Source of the DNA: Cryomorphaceae bacterium ASP10-05a
Lineage (GTDB): Bacteria; Bacteroidota; Bacteroidia; Flavobacteriales_D; Sanyastnellaceae
DNA: 46,527 bases
Reading direction: 5' to 3'
NCBI GenBank assembly: GCA_000981645.1
Contig: LAQC01000024.1
Location: 4,789-51,315, forward strand
Position numbers and translations under genes: made by a program. Positions 38,301 through 45,743 of the stretch are shown here, one piece after another (positions within the stretch are counted from its first letter, which is position 1; each line of letters starts with the position of its first letter). The notes beneath the pieces were generated by a model, which saw only the letters and a list, made by a program, of their open reading frames with translations, did no database searches and was not told the origin of the DNA.

Positions 38301-39850
38301 ATGACAGGAAAAAGAAAAAAGAAGCCACATTTAATCCACTGCATCAAGTAATTAAAATGGCCATGATGGTCAAAAATGTATCTGGAAGTTATTCTAAGAA
38401 TGAAAGTACCTTCTTGCCAGGTTACAACCCTAACACCTATATATTAGGTATGGATAGGAACTTTAACGGCCCTGGATTAGGATTCTTAGTGGGACAGCAA
38501 GAGAAGAGTCTATTCGGAAACAGGAGCTCGGGGTTATTAGAGGATATTTCTGATAATGCTTGGCTAGTACAGCAGGAAAATTTAAACATTCTTCAAAGCA
38601 ACACCTTCTCTGAGTCCTACAACTTTAGAGCGAATATAGAGCCTATTAAGGACGTGAAGATAGAGCTGAATATGAATAGCCAAGAGTCTATAAATAATAG
38701 TAGTTTCTATGTATACGACCCCTTCGCTATTAATGATGTAGACTTACAAGAGCTAGATATAGTCGAAGGAGTAGAAAATGGACAATGGGGAGATTATGTC
38801 TCACAATCTCCCAATGAAACAGGAAACTACAGTGCTTCTATAATAGCTTGGTCTACCGCATTTATTAATGACAATGAAACTAATAACACCTCAGAGGTGT
38901 TTGATCAATTCTTACTGAACCGCCTAGACGCCTCAGAAATCGTAAGTAGTGAACATCCTTTTAACACTACTGAACTAGATCCTTTACAGGGTTTCTACAC
39001 TGGATATGGTCCTTTAAGTCAACGGGTAGTTATTCCATCATTCATAGCTGCATACACAGGAAAAGACGTAAGCAATGTGAGTACTAATCCTACAGGAATA
39101 AAAATGGCGCCTAACTGGACGCTAAGATATAATGGCCTTACCAAGATTAAGGCTATGAAAAAAATATTCAAGCAGTTTAGAATAAACCACAGTTACAAGG
39201 CGAATTACAATGTATCCTATGTCACGAATGTTGGATACGTAGGGCCTACGGCCTTGGCTCCAGATATTCAAGAGGAATTAGATCAAGCGAATTTCGCTAA
39301 TTACGTAGATCCTAAGCAAATCAGCACAGTAACTATTTCTGAACAATTGTCTCCTCTTCTTGGATTTGACATGACGCTCAACAAAAAGAACAAAAATAAA
39401 AAACCTATAGATCCACAAATTAAAATTGAGTTCAGAAGAGATAGAACAATAACTCTGGGTCTCTCAAACTACCAAGTAACTGAGACTAAAAGTAGGTCCT
39501 TTATTATCGGAATAGGCGGTAAAATTCCAGAAGTACCGATAGGATGGTTAAGAAACAAAAGAAGCAGACTTCCCGGTAGATATTTAGAGAATTCTCCTAT
39601 TAACTTAAGAGCGGATTTAACTATTAGGAATAACGCTACTGTTATAAGACGAATAGAAGAAAGAACAAATCAAGTTACTGCCGGACAACGATTGTTCTCC
39701 CTTAAAACTTCTGCTGACCTTCAAGTATCAGATAAGCTTACGATTAGGTTCTTCTATGATCATCAAATCACCGAGCCTAAAATTTCTACTTCCTTTAGAA
39801 CATCTAATGTTAGTTCTGGAATCTCATTAAGATTTACGCTAACTCAGTAA
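32348..39850 (+). CDS. sprA: SprA, outer-membrane translocon of type IX secretion
   Basis: 2500-residue outer-membrane protein forming the very large beta-barrel pore (36 strands in the known flavobacterial structure) through which T9SS cargo leaves; also needed for gliding in motile species. The signal region is MRFKAKNTIKLSIVLLLVISVITGYA. Recognisable blocks: AELSFGINVSKTDNPRIPQRQRSQTNFEFDQRIQLNVVGNIG (residues about 177-220), GAYLIPGYSRAIGKNGNAYIDDFEGSQSTIDLR (about 836-868), and a C-terminal strand ending ISLRFTLTQ. The start is GTG at 32348, nine bases after ruvA. Two lysine-rich, low-complexity stretches near residues 1674-1700 and 1962-1992 (GKDKKSTKDG, KTPKKKEKDDEEE) look like periplasmic turns or loops. 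The order maeB-ruvA-sprA-gcvH is, as I recall, shared with other flavobacteria. Confidence 0.97.
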   Translation: MRFKAKNTIKLSIVLLLVISVITGYARTAFSDYIIPVIIPSDEAPYRNAIPADTTDLPFPIQDQGINPSEQGALGVNLQNPDNINSEVVYDPETGTYSIIQTIGDSLYFRTPIELTQDEYLNYDFTKSLSEYWNKQQDEVDEESQAYAPKMTIDSKGFANIFGSNEIEIRPQGSAELSFGINVSKTDNPRIPQRQRSQTNFEFDQRIQLNVVGNIGTKLQLATNYNTEATFDFENQMKLEHTGGEDEIIQKIEAGNVSLPLSGTLIQGSQSLFGMKLETKFGRLKNTTVLSQQKGERKEITVEGGAQTQTFDIKADAYEANKHYFLSRYFRDQYDVAMQSLPIVNSAINITRIEVWVVNTQANTQNVRNLVAFTDLGENTAYQSSGYANPGVLFPANSSRLPDNTQNTIYEQMVNNPEVLGYSGAISAIQGLNQNFQQGVHFERVGNARKLSPSEFTYNARLGFVSLRQSLNNAEVLAVSYEYTEGGDTYQIGSLSQDGITAPSALILKMLKSSITQVVDASGNAAPLWGLMMKNVYSMGAFGVNKDDFRLDIWYNNPATGIDQNYIPRDPLDGKLLVQVLDMDKINVNGEPYQDGVFDFVDNAATQGGLINSQNGRLYLPTVEPFGAHLAGYIQDSASVYNMSENDVNSLISQVVFQELYDSTKTAAQQIPAKNRFSIRGQYKSSSSSEISLNSINIPQGSVSVTSGGVKLIENQDYTVDYNLGRVRILNESLLDSGTPISVSLESNSLFNIQTKTLLGTRFDYEVNKDLNIGATLLNLRERPLTQKINVGDEPVNNTIVGADIKYRAESRFITSLVDKLPFYETKAKSTIDFNAEGAYLIPGYSRAIGKNGNAYIDDFEGSQSTIDLRALNQWFLASTPRHQSDLFPEALIEDSILINYNRAKMSWYQIDPIFYQTNSSIEGVDELVRSDHRMREVLEEEVFPDRELSPGTPRNIATLDMTYYPEERGPYNYDLPEADSPTESAGLTPDGLLADPESRWGGIQRALTVNDFESSNIEFIQFWLMDPFNEDSPNENGGELYFNLGNVSEDILSDSGLSFENGYPSESQTNEVDSTNWGFIPDPSNFNVVNAFDNTSPNYILQDLGIDGLNSTDEATFFENEYQYLTALQGPLTTEAYNTILADVSADDYQYPRRNISGGLNTLERHKNFNAYEGNSLNQQEAATTIPNTEDINKDNTLNTIESYYQYKVSLNPQDLAVENIGNNYLTDVFQTTKNTEATSDRPITWYQFKIPVRDFEKSFNGITDFRSIRFLRMFMKDWDEEVTLRFARLELIRGEWRVYQESLQEAGEIDQTDGDETTFVVNAVNIEENSNREPIRYVEPPGINREIDVGAANLRNLNEQSLSMEVCNLQDGDSRATYRNVNFDMRMYERLKMFVHAESGDLNNPLQKGDLACFLRLGSDFDENYYEYEIPLTITDQDDNSAEAIWPDDNIFDIKLDLLQQAKTQRNNANFNITTVYEASNAPSGSRIRVKGNPNLANVVTVMIGLKNPDKDNNPYATDDGLSECGVVWANELRLTDFNNKGGGAALATLSTSLADFGNFSVAGSISTPGFGSLEERIQERQRETVRTLNLSTTLQMGKLFGEDLGVQLPVYMGYSLSETTPQFDPLSPDVELFDSTSDLSPTDAAKRRDISKSLTTRRNINFSNVRISPKGKDKKSTKDGPKASAGKGPGKSDKKKQTPFYSVKNFSVSYNYSDIESRDINTEKDLTINESAGLNYAFSYKPVEVKPFSNIGFIKNTKALKFVKDFNFNIGPKQLGFSTTMDRMYRESAIRDNTAILLGYETDAIILPQIVKNWNWNRNYTFRYDLTKSLKFDFNASNQALIRQPQGARDRFSKEEYKDQVAALNGLGTDTVGIAPGITTGYNHSAGLNYKLPLDKFPVINFISADAAYGTSYNWGRAPFSQDSLGNTIENSRNITLNAQANFATLYNKSDFLKALSKGKTPKKKEKDDEEEVDGFGETIEDDRKKKKEATFNPLHQVIKMAMMVKNVSGSYSKNESTFLPGYNPNTYILGMDRNFNGPGLGFLVGQQEKSLFGNRSSGLLEDISDNAWLVQQENLNILQSNTFSESYNFRANIEPIKDVKIELNMNSQESINNSSFYVYDPFAINDVDLQELDIVEGVENGQWGDYVSQSPNETGNYSASIIAWSTAFINDNETNNTSEVFDQFLLNRLDASEIVSSEHPFNTTELDPLQGFYTGYGPLSQRVVIPSFIAAYTGKDVSNVSTNPTGIKMAPNWTLRYNGLTKIKAMKKIFKQFRINHSYKANYNVSYVTNVGYVGPTALAPDIQEELDQANFANYVDPKQISTVTISEQLSPLLGFDMTLNKKNKNKKPIDPQIKIEFRRDRTITLGLSNYQVTETKSRSFIIGIGGKIPEVPIGWLRNKRSRLPGRYLENSPINLRADLTIRNNATVIRRIEERTNQVTAGQRLFSLKTSADLQVSDKLTIRFFYDHQITEPKISTSFRTSNVSSGISLRFTLTQ
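38184..38192 (-). repeat. GCGTTGCAA copy inside sprA
   Basis: The only copy within 23 kb of sequence (19988 to 43252). On the coding strand it reads TTTGCAACGCTC (Phe-Ala-Thr-Leu), a different reading frame from most other copies. Confidence 0.8.
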
Positions 39851-39914
39851 ATATCTATTTTTAGCGTAGCAATAATTTCGTGCTATTCGATAAGAATTAT
39901 CTACAAGTAATCTC

Positions 39915-39922
39915 TATTTTTG
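39915..39922 (+). promoter_or_regulatory. gcvH promoter, -7 box TATTTTTG
   Basis: TATTTTTG fits TAnnTTTG, 24 bases before the gcvH ATG, within the 96-base gap after sprA. It would let gcvH-vanZ be expressed apart from sprA. Confidence 0.55.
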
Positions 39923-39946
39923 TGATTCCAAATACTATTTAAAAAA

Positions 39947-40324
39947 ATGGATTTTCCACAAGAGTTAAAATACACTAAGGACCACGAATGGATCAGAATC
40001 GAGGGTGACATAGCAGTTATAGGAATAACTGCTTACGCTCAAGGTGAACTAGGAGATATCGTTTATGTCGATGTAGATGCACTAGGAGAGACTTTAGATG
40101 CTGAAGAAACGTTCGGGTCTGTAGAAGCAGTTAAAACTGTATCTGATCTTTTCATGCCTTTAGGAGGAGAAATTATAGAGTTTAACGAAGACTTAGAAGA
40201 GACTCCTGAAGCAGTAAATGAAGATCCCTATGGTAAAGGGTGGATGGTAAAAGTGAAGATTTCTGACTCGTCAGAAGTAGACGCTCTTCTCTCTGCTGCA
40301 GATTACCAAAAAATCATAGGTTAA
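39947..40324 (+). CDS. gcvH: glycine cleavage system H protein
   Basis: 125-residue lipoyl carrier of the glycine cleavage complex, shuttling the aminomethyl group between P, T and L proteins. The N-terminus [26 protein letters not shown] and lipoylation block [16 protein letters not shown] with Lys63 are diagnostic; [11 protein letters not shown] is the C-terminal block. Full length. gcvP and gcvT are elsewhere. The vanZ-like gene starts four bases after the stop. Confidence 0.97.
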   Translation: MDFPQELKYTKDHEWIRIEGDIAVIGITAYAQGELGDIVYVDVDALGETLDAEETFGSVEAVKTVSDLFMPLGGEIIEFNEDLEETPEAVNEDPYGKGWMVKVKISDSSEVDALLSAADYQKIIG

Positions 40325-40328
40325 TTCC

Positions 40329-40712
40329 GTGCTCTGGCGCCATTTTACTTTTACGTTTATCTGGGCTTCTATAATCCTTATTCTCTATGGAATCCCAGGG
40401 TCAAATCTACCTAGTGTTAGTTTCTGGAAACTCTTAGAGCCTGATAAGGCTGTCCATGCAGGAATATTTCTAATTCTTATGTGTAGCCTTACCTTCTCTG
40501 TTTTTAAACAACATAGATATAAAAGTTTAAAGAGAAATAGCCTGAGAAGCAGTGCCCTTATATGTATCGTGTATGGTACTGTTCTAGAGTTACTTCAAGG
40601 CTCGCTATTTTCTGAAAGGTTCACAGATGTCTATGATATTTTAGCCAATGCTATCGGAGTACTTCTTGGAATTGTGATTTTAAAATTATTTTTCAGAGAT
40701 ATCCTCTCCTAA
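40329..40712 (+). CDS. VanZ-like membrane protein
   Basis: 127-residue inner-membrane protein with four hydrophobic helices (about 5-22, 41-58, 72-90 and 104-122) and family features WxxxxPDKAVHAGIFLILM and LELLQGSLFSERFTDVYDILANAIGVLLG. VanZ-like proteins share the fold of the glycopeptide-resistance accessory protein VanZ; most have unknown function and do not imply resistance. The start is GTG at 40329, giving MLWRHFTF. It directly follows gcvH, an arrangement I recall from other flavobacteria. Confidence 0.85.
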   Translation: MLWRHFTFTFIWASIILILYGIPGSNLPSVSFWKLLEPDKAVHAGIFLILMCSLTFSVFKQHRYKSLKRNSLRSSALICIVYGTVLELLQGSLFSERFTDVYDILANAIGVLLGIVILKLFFRDILS

Positions 40713-40762
40713 TTTGGAATAAAAATTGTTTATTTACCAGACCTATCTTCAATTAAAGAGAA

Positions 40763-41479
40763 ATGGAATTAAAAAAATCTAAAGACGCAGATTTAGAGCG
40801 TAAAAAGTTTAGCTGGCTAGCCTTAGGAGGCTGTAGTGTGCTCTCTTTATTACTCGTTTCTTTCGTTATCACATCTTACGATATCAAGGAAATAGAAGAG
40901 ACCAGAAAGATTAAAGTGGGAGATGAATTGGTAGAAGAGACCATAGCACCCTCAACACCTCCACCACCACCGCCACCACCACCGCCACCACCAACTACTG
41001 CCGTTCTGGAGATAGTAGAAGATGATGAGGAAATCATCGAGCTTAATCTAGATATGGAAATAGATGATGAAGAGGAAATAGAAGACGTGAATTATGAAGA
41101 GGAGGAAGAAATTTATGACGCTCCGATTATGACTCGAGCTGAAAGAATGCCTGTTTTCCCTGGAGAATGTCAACAAATAGCTAATGCCAAGGAACAGGAT
41201 CAGTGCACACAAGGAAAAATAATCAATTTTGTTCAATCCAATGCTGACTATCCTGAGATAGCCAAAGAAAACGGTTTTCAAGGTAAGGTATTCCTTACGT
41301 TCATTGTGGATGAAAATGGGAATGTAGGTAATGTAGAAATTCTTAAAGGGATTCACAAAAGCTTAGATGATTCTGCCACCAAAGCGGTAATGAAATTACC
41401 TAAGTTCACGCCAGCCTCTCAGAGAGGTAAGCCTGTGAAACTAAAGTATACTATTCCAGTTAATTTTAAACTGAGATAA
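40763..41479 (+). CDS. TonB-family energy transducer
   Basis: 238-residue inner-membrane protein that couples the proton motive force to outer-membrane TonB-dependent transporters. It has a cytoplasmic basic N-terminus, one membrane helix (about 17-37), a periplasmic stretch with twelve consecutive prolines (66-77), then a very acidic linker (DDEEIIELNLDMEIDDEEE). The C-terminal TonB domain covers about 150-238 (YPEIAKENGFQGKVFLTFIVDENGNVGNVEILKG, LPKFTPASQRGKPVKLKYTIPVNFKLR). ExbB/ExbD are not in the window. A strong terminator follows the stop. Confidence 0.93.
   Translation: MELKKSKDADLERKKFSWLALGGCSVLSLLLVSFVITSYDIKEIEETRKIKVGDELVEETIAPSTPPPPPPPPPPPPTTAVLEIVEDDEEIIELNLDMEIDDEEEIEDVNYEEEEEIYDAPIMTRAERMPVFPGECQQIANAKEQDQCTQGKIINFVQSNADYPEIAKENGFQGKVFLTFIVDENGNVGNVEILKGIHKSLDDSATKAVMKLPKFTPASQRGKPVKLKYTIPVNFKLR
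40958..40993 (+). repeat. CCN triplet tract coding for twelve prolines
   Basis: Twelve Pro codons: one CCT, then CCACCACCACCG twice, then three CCA. The 12-base period indicates slippage-type expansion. The tract is in frame, so length changes in multiples of three would only alter the periplasmic linker. Confidence 0.85.
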
Positions 41480-41499
41480 TCCATCATAAATTTATTGGG

Positions 41500-41531
41500 A
41501 AGCCCTTCATTGTAAATGAGGGGCTTTTTTT
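41500..41531 (+). terminator. terminator after tonB gene
   Basis: AGCCCTTCATT (41501-41511), GTA loop, AATGAGGGGCT (41515-41525): an 11-bp stem with one G-U pair, followed by TTTTTT. It closes the plus-strand run that starts at maeB. It also lies just before the stop of the convergent kinase gene. Confidence 0.88.
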
Positions 41532-42051
41532 ATGCCAAGAACTTTATGGTTTCAGTCAGGTCCGCCTTCCTCTGAATTAACTCTCCTGAAATTTCTATGA
41601 AGGGAACATTTTCCTTTTCTAAAAAGGCTTTGTAGATTTCATACAGCCTGTCTCTATCAAATTGGCTCTCCCGAAAAGCATCTGCCTCCCAAGGTATGTC
41701 GGGCTTACAAAGCACATATAAATCGACTACCGCATGCTGTCGTTGTACTAATTCGTATATGACCTGGTCATCTTCATTGAATCTAACCTGACACCAGACT
41801 TTTACCACCTCAGCACCTGTGTCTATAACGGTGATCTCTCTGTCAGAAATAGATTCGATTAACTGATTCAATTGGGCTTTAGCTATAATCCTTAAGTCTT
41901 CTTTTACATAAGGCCTCCCAAGATCACTTAAATATGTTCTAGCGTACTCTTTAACGAGAATGGCTCCAAACTCATCTGAAACAAATTCCGATAAAGTCGA
42001 CTTACCTGAGCATTCTGGCCCTGTAAAACAAATAGTAAATGAATTAATCAA
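41530..42051 (-). CDS. NadR-like P-loop kinase (AAA family ATPase)
   Basis: 173-residue P-loop protein resembling the ribosylnicotinamide-kinase domain of NadR (phosphorylates nicotinamide riboside in NAD salvage). Walker A GPECSGKST is at residues 11-19, followed by KEYARTYLSDLGRPY, typical of this group; ITVIDTGAEVVKVWC and VDLYVLCKPDIPWEADAFRE match the rest of the fold, including the lid. There is no adenylyltransferase domain and no DNA-binding domain, unlike full NadR. The start ATG lies eight bases inside the end of the LRR gene, so it is coupled to it and to ribF. Confidence 0.85.
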   Translation of the reverse strand: MINSFTICFTGPECSGKSTLSEFVSDEFGAILVKEYARTYLSDLGRPYVKEDLRIIAKAQLNQLIESISDREITVIDTGAEVVKVWCQVRFNEDDQVIYELVQRQHAVVDLYVLCKPDIPWEADAFRESQFDRDRLYEIYKAFLEKENVPFIEISGELIQRKADLTETIKFLA

Positions 42052-42640
42052 AGCTACAATCGCATGGAGGAGACAGAATTATCTCGGTATTCGGTAAAAA
42101 TATTTTGACCATCTCTTGCTCAGGAATTGTCATCTGATTATTTAATAAATCAAGTTTTTCTAGCTTAGCCAGTGTTGCCAATTCAGGAGCATATTCTTCT
42201 ATAATATTGGACCATAATTCCAATGAAATCAGATTGCTTAACCTACCTATTTGCGCAGGTATAACTCTAATCTCATTATTACTTAAGTTTAGATGTTCCA
42301 AGTTTTTAAGTCGGAAGATCCCATTATCTATGTGTTCCAAGTTATTTCTCTCCACACTCAGGGTTTTAAGACACCTTAAATTACCAATCTTTTCAGGAAT
42401 CTCGCTAAGCCTATTTCTATCCAAAATGAGCACGGTTAAATTTTTAAAAGCGTAAACATCGTGAGGTAGTTGCTTTAATTTAGATCTGGACAAATCTAAA
42501 TAGAAAACACTATCTGGTTCGAGCATAGCCTGCTCTAGACTGGTATATTTCTTTACTTTAAATGCCGCAGATGATTCTTCACATTGCGCTAAGCTTGCGA
42601 AGGATAGAAATAATAATATGAATATCGTCAATAGTTTCAC
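42044..42640 (-). CDS. secreted leucine-rich repeat protein
   Basis: 198-residue protein with signal peptide MKLLTIFILLFLSFASLAQ. Residues about 50-185 hold five to six LRRs of the LxxLxLxxN type (LTVLILDRNRLSEIP, LKTLSVERNNLEHI, LEHLNLSNNEIRVIP, LISLELWSNIIEEY, LEKLDLLNNQMTIP). The C-terminus is short with two Cys (PPCDCSFD). No sorting domain. The ATG overlaps the ribF stop by four bases and the stop overlaps the kinase gene by eight, so it is firmly in the ribF operon although its envelope location has no obvious link to cofactor synthesis. Confidence 0.87.
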   Translation of the reverse strand: MKLLTIFILLFLSFASLAQCEESSAAFKVKKYTSLEQAMLEPDSVFYLDLSRSKLKQLPHDVYAFKNLTVLILDRNRLSEIPEKIGNLRCLKTLSVERNNLEHIDNGIFRLKNLEHLNLSNNEIRVIPAQIGRLSNLISLELWSNIIEEYAPELATLAKLEKLDLLNNQMTIPEQEMVKIFLPNTEIILSPPCDCSFD

Positions 42641-43566
42641 CGCAGGGTTTCTATAGTAAGACGCTTGTCTTCGTTCAATTGTTGTACCAAATCTTCTTTC
42701 GACTTAAACTTTTTTTCATCTCTGAGCTTTTTCACGAGTTCTATGGTCAAACTTTCTCCATAAATATCTGACTCAAAATCCAAAATATGCACTTCAATAT
42801 GAGTTTTGTGTTCATTATTAAACGTAGGATTCATTCCTATGTTTAACATTCCTTTATAGACCTGTCCAAAAAGGAGAACGTTGACGGCATAAACACCAAA
42901 AGAAGGTATTATTTTCAACTCACTACTTATCTCAATATTTGCCGTATTAAAACCCAAAAGCCTTCCTCTCTTTTCTCCTTCTATTACTTTACCCGTGAAT
43001 GAATATTTGTATCCTAAGTATTCATTGGCTAAATGTATATTCCCCTCTCCTATTGATCTTCTGATTTTAGTTGAGCTTACATTGACCTCTTCAACATCAA
43101 GAGCAGAAATGACTTCTATTCCGAAATCATACGTCTGAGAGAACTCATTCAACAACTCCAGATTACCCTCTCTATTTCTTCCAAAATGATGGTCGTAACC
43201 AACCACCATAGTGTGAACATTTAGGGTGTTCACCATGATATCTCTTACATATTGCAACGCTGAAAGCCTACTAAAATCAAGCGAGAAAGGATGAACAATT
43301 AAATGGTCTAAGCCTGAAGCAGCTAACCTTTCTTTCTTTTCCTCTAAGGTATTCAAGAGCTTAAGTCCATGATCATCCGGGAAAAGAACCATTCTAGGAT
43401 GAGGAAAAAAAGTAAAAAGAACCGACTCACCTTCACAACAATCGGCAAGTTTATTTAATTTCTTCAGTATTTTCTGGTGCCCTAAATGCACCCCGTCAAA
43501 GGTTCCTGTAGTGACTACAGCATTAGAAATATTAGTAACGGAATCTAGAGAATTGTGAACTTTCAA
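42637..43566 (-). CDS. ribF: bifunctional riboflavin kinase / FAD synthetase
   Basis: 309-residue cytoplasmic enzyme making FMN from riboflavin and FAD from FMN. The N-terminal FAD synthetase domain (1-180) has TGTFDGVHLGHQKIL and SSTKIRRSIGEGN; the C-terminal flavokinase domain (about 185-309) has GKVIEGEKRGRLLGFNTANI and GVYAVNV. The start is TTG at 43566, giving MKVHNSLDSVTNISNAVVTTG, which matches the usual RibF N-terminus; no ATG is available at this position. It heads the ribF-LRR-kinase operon. Confidence 0.95.
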   Translation of the reverse strand: MKVHNSLDSVTNISNAVVTTGTFDGVHLGHQKILKKLNKLADCCEGESVLFTFFPHPRMVLFPDDHGLKLLNTLEEKKERLAASGLDHLIVHPFSLDFSRLSALQYVRDIMVNTLNVHTMVVGYDHHFGRNREGNLELLNEFSQTYDFGIEVISALDVEEVNVSSTKIRRSIGEGNIHLANEYLGYKYSFTGKVIEGEKRGRLLGFNTANIEISSELKIIPSFGVYAVNVLLFGQVYKGMLNIGMNPTFNNEHKTHIEVHILDFESDIYGESLTIELVKKLRDEKKFKSKEDLVQQLNEDKRLTIETLR

Positions 43567-43586
43567 ATTTACGGTAACTTCAAGCG

Positions 43587-43594
43587 CAAATATA
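43587..43594 (-). promoter_or_regulatory. ribF promoter, -7 box TATATTTG
   Basis: On the minus strand TATATTTG fits TAnnTTTG, 20 bases before the TTG start. A second match, TAAATTTG (minus strand, 43564-43571), overlaps the start codon itself and is probably chance. No flavin riboswitch-like structure was seen in the short leader. Confidence 0.55.
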
Positions 43595-43643
43595 CATAGG
43601 ATTTAACGTGTTAATTAGTACTGTACAAAGGCGAATAAAATAA

Positions 43644-45218
<1,575 letters not shown>

Positions 45219-45228
45219 GATTCGAAAA

Positions 45229-45507
45229 ATGAAATTAGAAATTCTTACACCAGACGCTAAATTGTTCGAAGGAAATGCATCTTATGTGCAAGTTCCTGGT
45301 ATAGATGGCCAATTGGGAGTTTTAGACAATCACGCTGCACTTATCACTTCTTTGGGGAAAGGCAGTATCAGAATCAAGTCTAACGGAAAGCCTACAGAAA
45401 TCCTAGAAGCTAGATTAAGTGAAGCTTCTGATTGTGATTACGCTTTCAATGTAAATGGAGGAACGGTAGAAATTCTAAATAATACGGTCGTTATTCTTGC
45501 TGAATAA
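45229..45507 (+). CDS. atpC: ATP synthase F1 subunit epsilon (short form)
   Basis: 92-residue rotor subunit. It begins MKLEILTPDAKLFEGNASYVQVPGIDGQLGVLDNHAALITSL, the epsilon beta-sandwich. It ends at residue 92, so the C-terminal helical hairpin present in about 135-residue epsilons (which inhibits ATP hydrolysis) is absent; short forms are known from this phylum. It starts ten bases after atpD and is followed by a strong terminator. Confidence 0.95.
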   Translation: MKLEILTPDAKLFEGNASYVQVPGIDGQLGVLDNHAALITSLGKGSIRIKSNGKPTEILEARLSEASDCDYAFNVNGGTVEILNNTVVILAE

Positions 45508-45531
45508 ACCTTATTAGAAAATAAAATTTAG

Positions 45532-45563
45532 AAGGGTGTTGCTAAGCAACACCCTTTTTTTTT
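45532..45563 (+). terminator. terminator after atpC
   Basis: GGGTGTTGC (45534-45542), TAA loop, GCAACACCC (45546-45554): a perfect 9-bp GC-rich stem followed by nine T residues. Confidence 0.92.
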
Positions 45564-45605
45564 CGTTTTATTTTAAAAAACATCAGACTTATTGTACCCC
45601 CTTTA

Positions 45606-45714
45606 TTTCTAATTCGCGTAAACCAAGGTAGATTGGCTATTCAATAATGAAATTAAGAGTTCATAATAGAGTAAGGTTAAATCGCCCGAGTCTTTAAAAC
45701 CTCGGGCTTTTTTA
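45606..45714 (+). ncRNA. candidate small RNA or mini-peptide transcript
   Basis: Between the atpC terminator and rlmH lies a second plus-strand terminator with no annotated gene before it. A weak promoter, TTTC (45606-45609), 19 bases, TAGATTGG (45629-45636), has one mismatch in each box. It would start transcription near 45641 and give an RNA of about 70 bases. That RNA contains a 16-codon ORF at 45647-45697, MKLRVHNRVRLNRPSL, ending in the terminator loop. Whether it acts as RNA or peptide, or is only read-through territory, cannot be told. Confidence 0.3.
45684..45714 (+). terminator. orphan plus-strand terminator
   Basis: GCCCGAG (45684-45690), ten-base loop, CTCGGGC (45701-45707), then TTTTTT. 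The T run is on the plus strand only; on the minus strand the stem is followed by GATTTAAC, so it does not look designed for rlmH. Confidence 0.75.
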
Positions 45715-45743
45715 TGCAAAAAAACTAAGGAAAGAAAGGCTCC

